DNA of 64,000 nucleotides from NCBI GenBank assembly GCA_050247075.1, contig JBFWUW010000017.1:35494-99493 (forward strand), in the 5' to 3' direction. Origin of the DNA: JBFWUW01 sp050247075 (GTDB lineage: Bacteria > Planctomycetota > Planctomycetia > Pirellulales > JBFWUW01). The notes under the pieces were generated by a model. The model had not been told where the DNA came from and did no database searches. It saw nothing but the letters and a program-made list of their open reading frames with translations. The position numbers were made by a program, and so were the translations under genes. The first letter of the stretch is position 1, and each line of letters opens with the position of its first letter. Shown one piece after another: positions 63,397 through 64,000 of this stretch.

Positions 63397-63574
63397 GGGC
63401 CGGCTCTCATTCGCTTTCCGAGTTCGAATAGAGTTTCACGCAACCCGCCATGGTGCAACCAACAGCACTGGTTCCTCACGGAATCGGGTGGCAGCTTTGG
63501 TGCCAGGCCAACTGCAAAATGGCAAGGATGGATGGCCCCACAAGGCAATTTTAAGTGGAGCAAACGAAATACCC

Positions 63575-63931
63575 ATGCCGCCTATTCGCCTTCGGTTTTC
63601 CCTGCGCAGTTTTCTTGTTGTTGTACCCACGATTGGGATCGTAATAGGAACTATTTGGAAGGGTGCCCTCGATCAGGCACGCAGCTCGCAATACCTCGCA
63701 AGTTCCGGTGCAGTTGTGGTTTATGCGGACGAGGTCGAATACGATGGCAGAGGTCTTATAACTCGCGCTCGGCACAAACCCATTCATGATAATGCGTTTC
63801 AAAACCATATTCGGAATATGTTTGTAGATGTAGTTTATGTGGACTGTACCTTGATCCATATTAACTCCGACGTTCTAGTCCTTAAACAAGCGAGTCGTGG
63901 TGGCCGTTTGCTGGATTGCCTCGGCGCGTGA
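63575..63931 (+). CDS. Small planctomycete membrane protein with FSLR-type N-terminus
   Basis: 118 residues from the ATG at 63575 (MPPIRLRFSLRSFLVVVPTIG). The RFSLRSFL motif at the start of a single membrane helix is a frequent feature of planctomycete proteins of unknown role. The rest is a mixed beta domain (VVYADEVEYDGRG, FVDVVYVDCTLIHINSDVLVL). The coding sequence is visibly more AT-rich than its neighbours, so it may be a recent arrival. An upstream start at 63488 is less likely. Confidence 0.7.
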   Translation: MPPIRLRFSLRSFLVVVPTIGIVIGTIWKGALDQARSSQYLASSGAVVVYADEVEYDGRGLITRARHKPIHDNAFQNHIRNMFVDVVYVDCTLIHINSDVLVLKQASRGGRLLDCLGA

Positions 63932-64000
63932 GGATTCGCCGCGGCGTTTGGGTGGGGGGCGCCGGGAGAAAGGAATCGGGTTGTGGGTTGAGCATGAGGA

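Overview
The window is GC-rich, densely packed bacterial chromosome that reads as a planctomycete, most likely of the Pirellulales/Pirellula-Blastopirellula kind. The diagnostic content is two DUF1501 proteins, a DUF1549/DUF1553 protein, an M81 (MlrC-like) peptidase, a Ser/Thr kinase next to an FHA protein, a RavA/MoxR-type ATPase, a PQQ-propeller protein, a small membrane protein with the planctomycete FSLR-type N-terminus, and a dihydropteroate-synthase-like protein of the kind linked to tetrahydromethanopterin C1 chemistry. No phage, transposase, rRNA or CRISPR array was seen. One tRNA (Leu, anticodon TAG) is present.

Layout. 1-7520 (minus): a huge type I polyketide synthase that starts inside the window with a fatty-acyl-AMP ligase (FAAL) and continues past the left edge (FAAL-ACP-KS-AT-DH-structural KR-ER). 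7.9-12.6 kb: a small secreted protein, a His/Asp-rich lipoprotein with a 15-bp minisatellite, an M81 peptidase and a RavA-like ATPase. 12.7-15.6 kb: an Rrf2-type repressor divergent from a quinol nitric oxide reductase, with dyad sites between them. 15.6-23 kb: a secreted trypsin-like protease, a c-heme/terpenoid-toroid protein and a 1515-residue superfamily 1 helicase-nuclease. 23-25 kb: a hydroxyacid dehydrogenase and agmatine deiminase. 25-34.4 kb: a PQQ-propeller protein, a membrane protein with ECF sigma and zinc anti-sigma genes, then Ser/Thr kinase, alpha/beta hydrolase, FHA and coiled-coil genes. 34.8-46 kb: a HEAT-repeat protein, a CoA-binding protein, tRNA-Leu, a sialidase, and a DUF1549/DUF1553-DUF1501 operon interrupted by a HEPN gene and a small partner. 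46-64 kb: TrmL, a cytidylate-kinase-like protein, an acetamidase, a 34-residue basic protein, a di-haem cytochrome, MobA, FmdB-like, Nudix, DHPS-like, PabB, a molybdopterin oxidoreductase fused to pentapeptide repeats, an amidohydrolase, an HlyD adaptor, a PaaK-like ligase, an RsbW-like kinase and a final membrane protein.

How genes may work together. The Rrf2/qNOR pair looks like a self-contained nitric oxide detoxification module. The membrane protein, ECF sigma factor and anti-sigma gene form one minus-strand run with a 1-nt sigma/anti-sigma junction. The kinase and FHA protein, two genes apart, suggest phosphothreonine signalling. The DHPS-like and PabB genes are adjacent and overlap slightly, which fits a pterin/folate-type pathway. 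MobA could serve the molybdopterin enzyme 6 kb away.

Between genes there are several dispersed repeat families. The clearest is a REP-like element (TGTAG head, then a hairpin with arms GGCGAT and ATCGCC), present in about ten copies, sometimes as inverted pairs. There is also a candidate ~340-nt minus-strand RNA at about 56.05-56.39 kb with a consensus -35 promoter and a terminator. Many start codons were chosen from visible ribosome binding sites or family alignment by eye; all functional calls rest on motif recognition, not on database searches.
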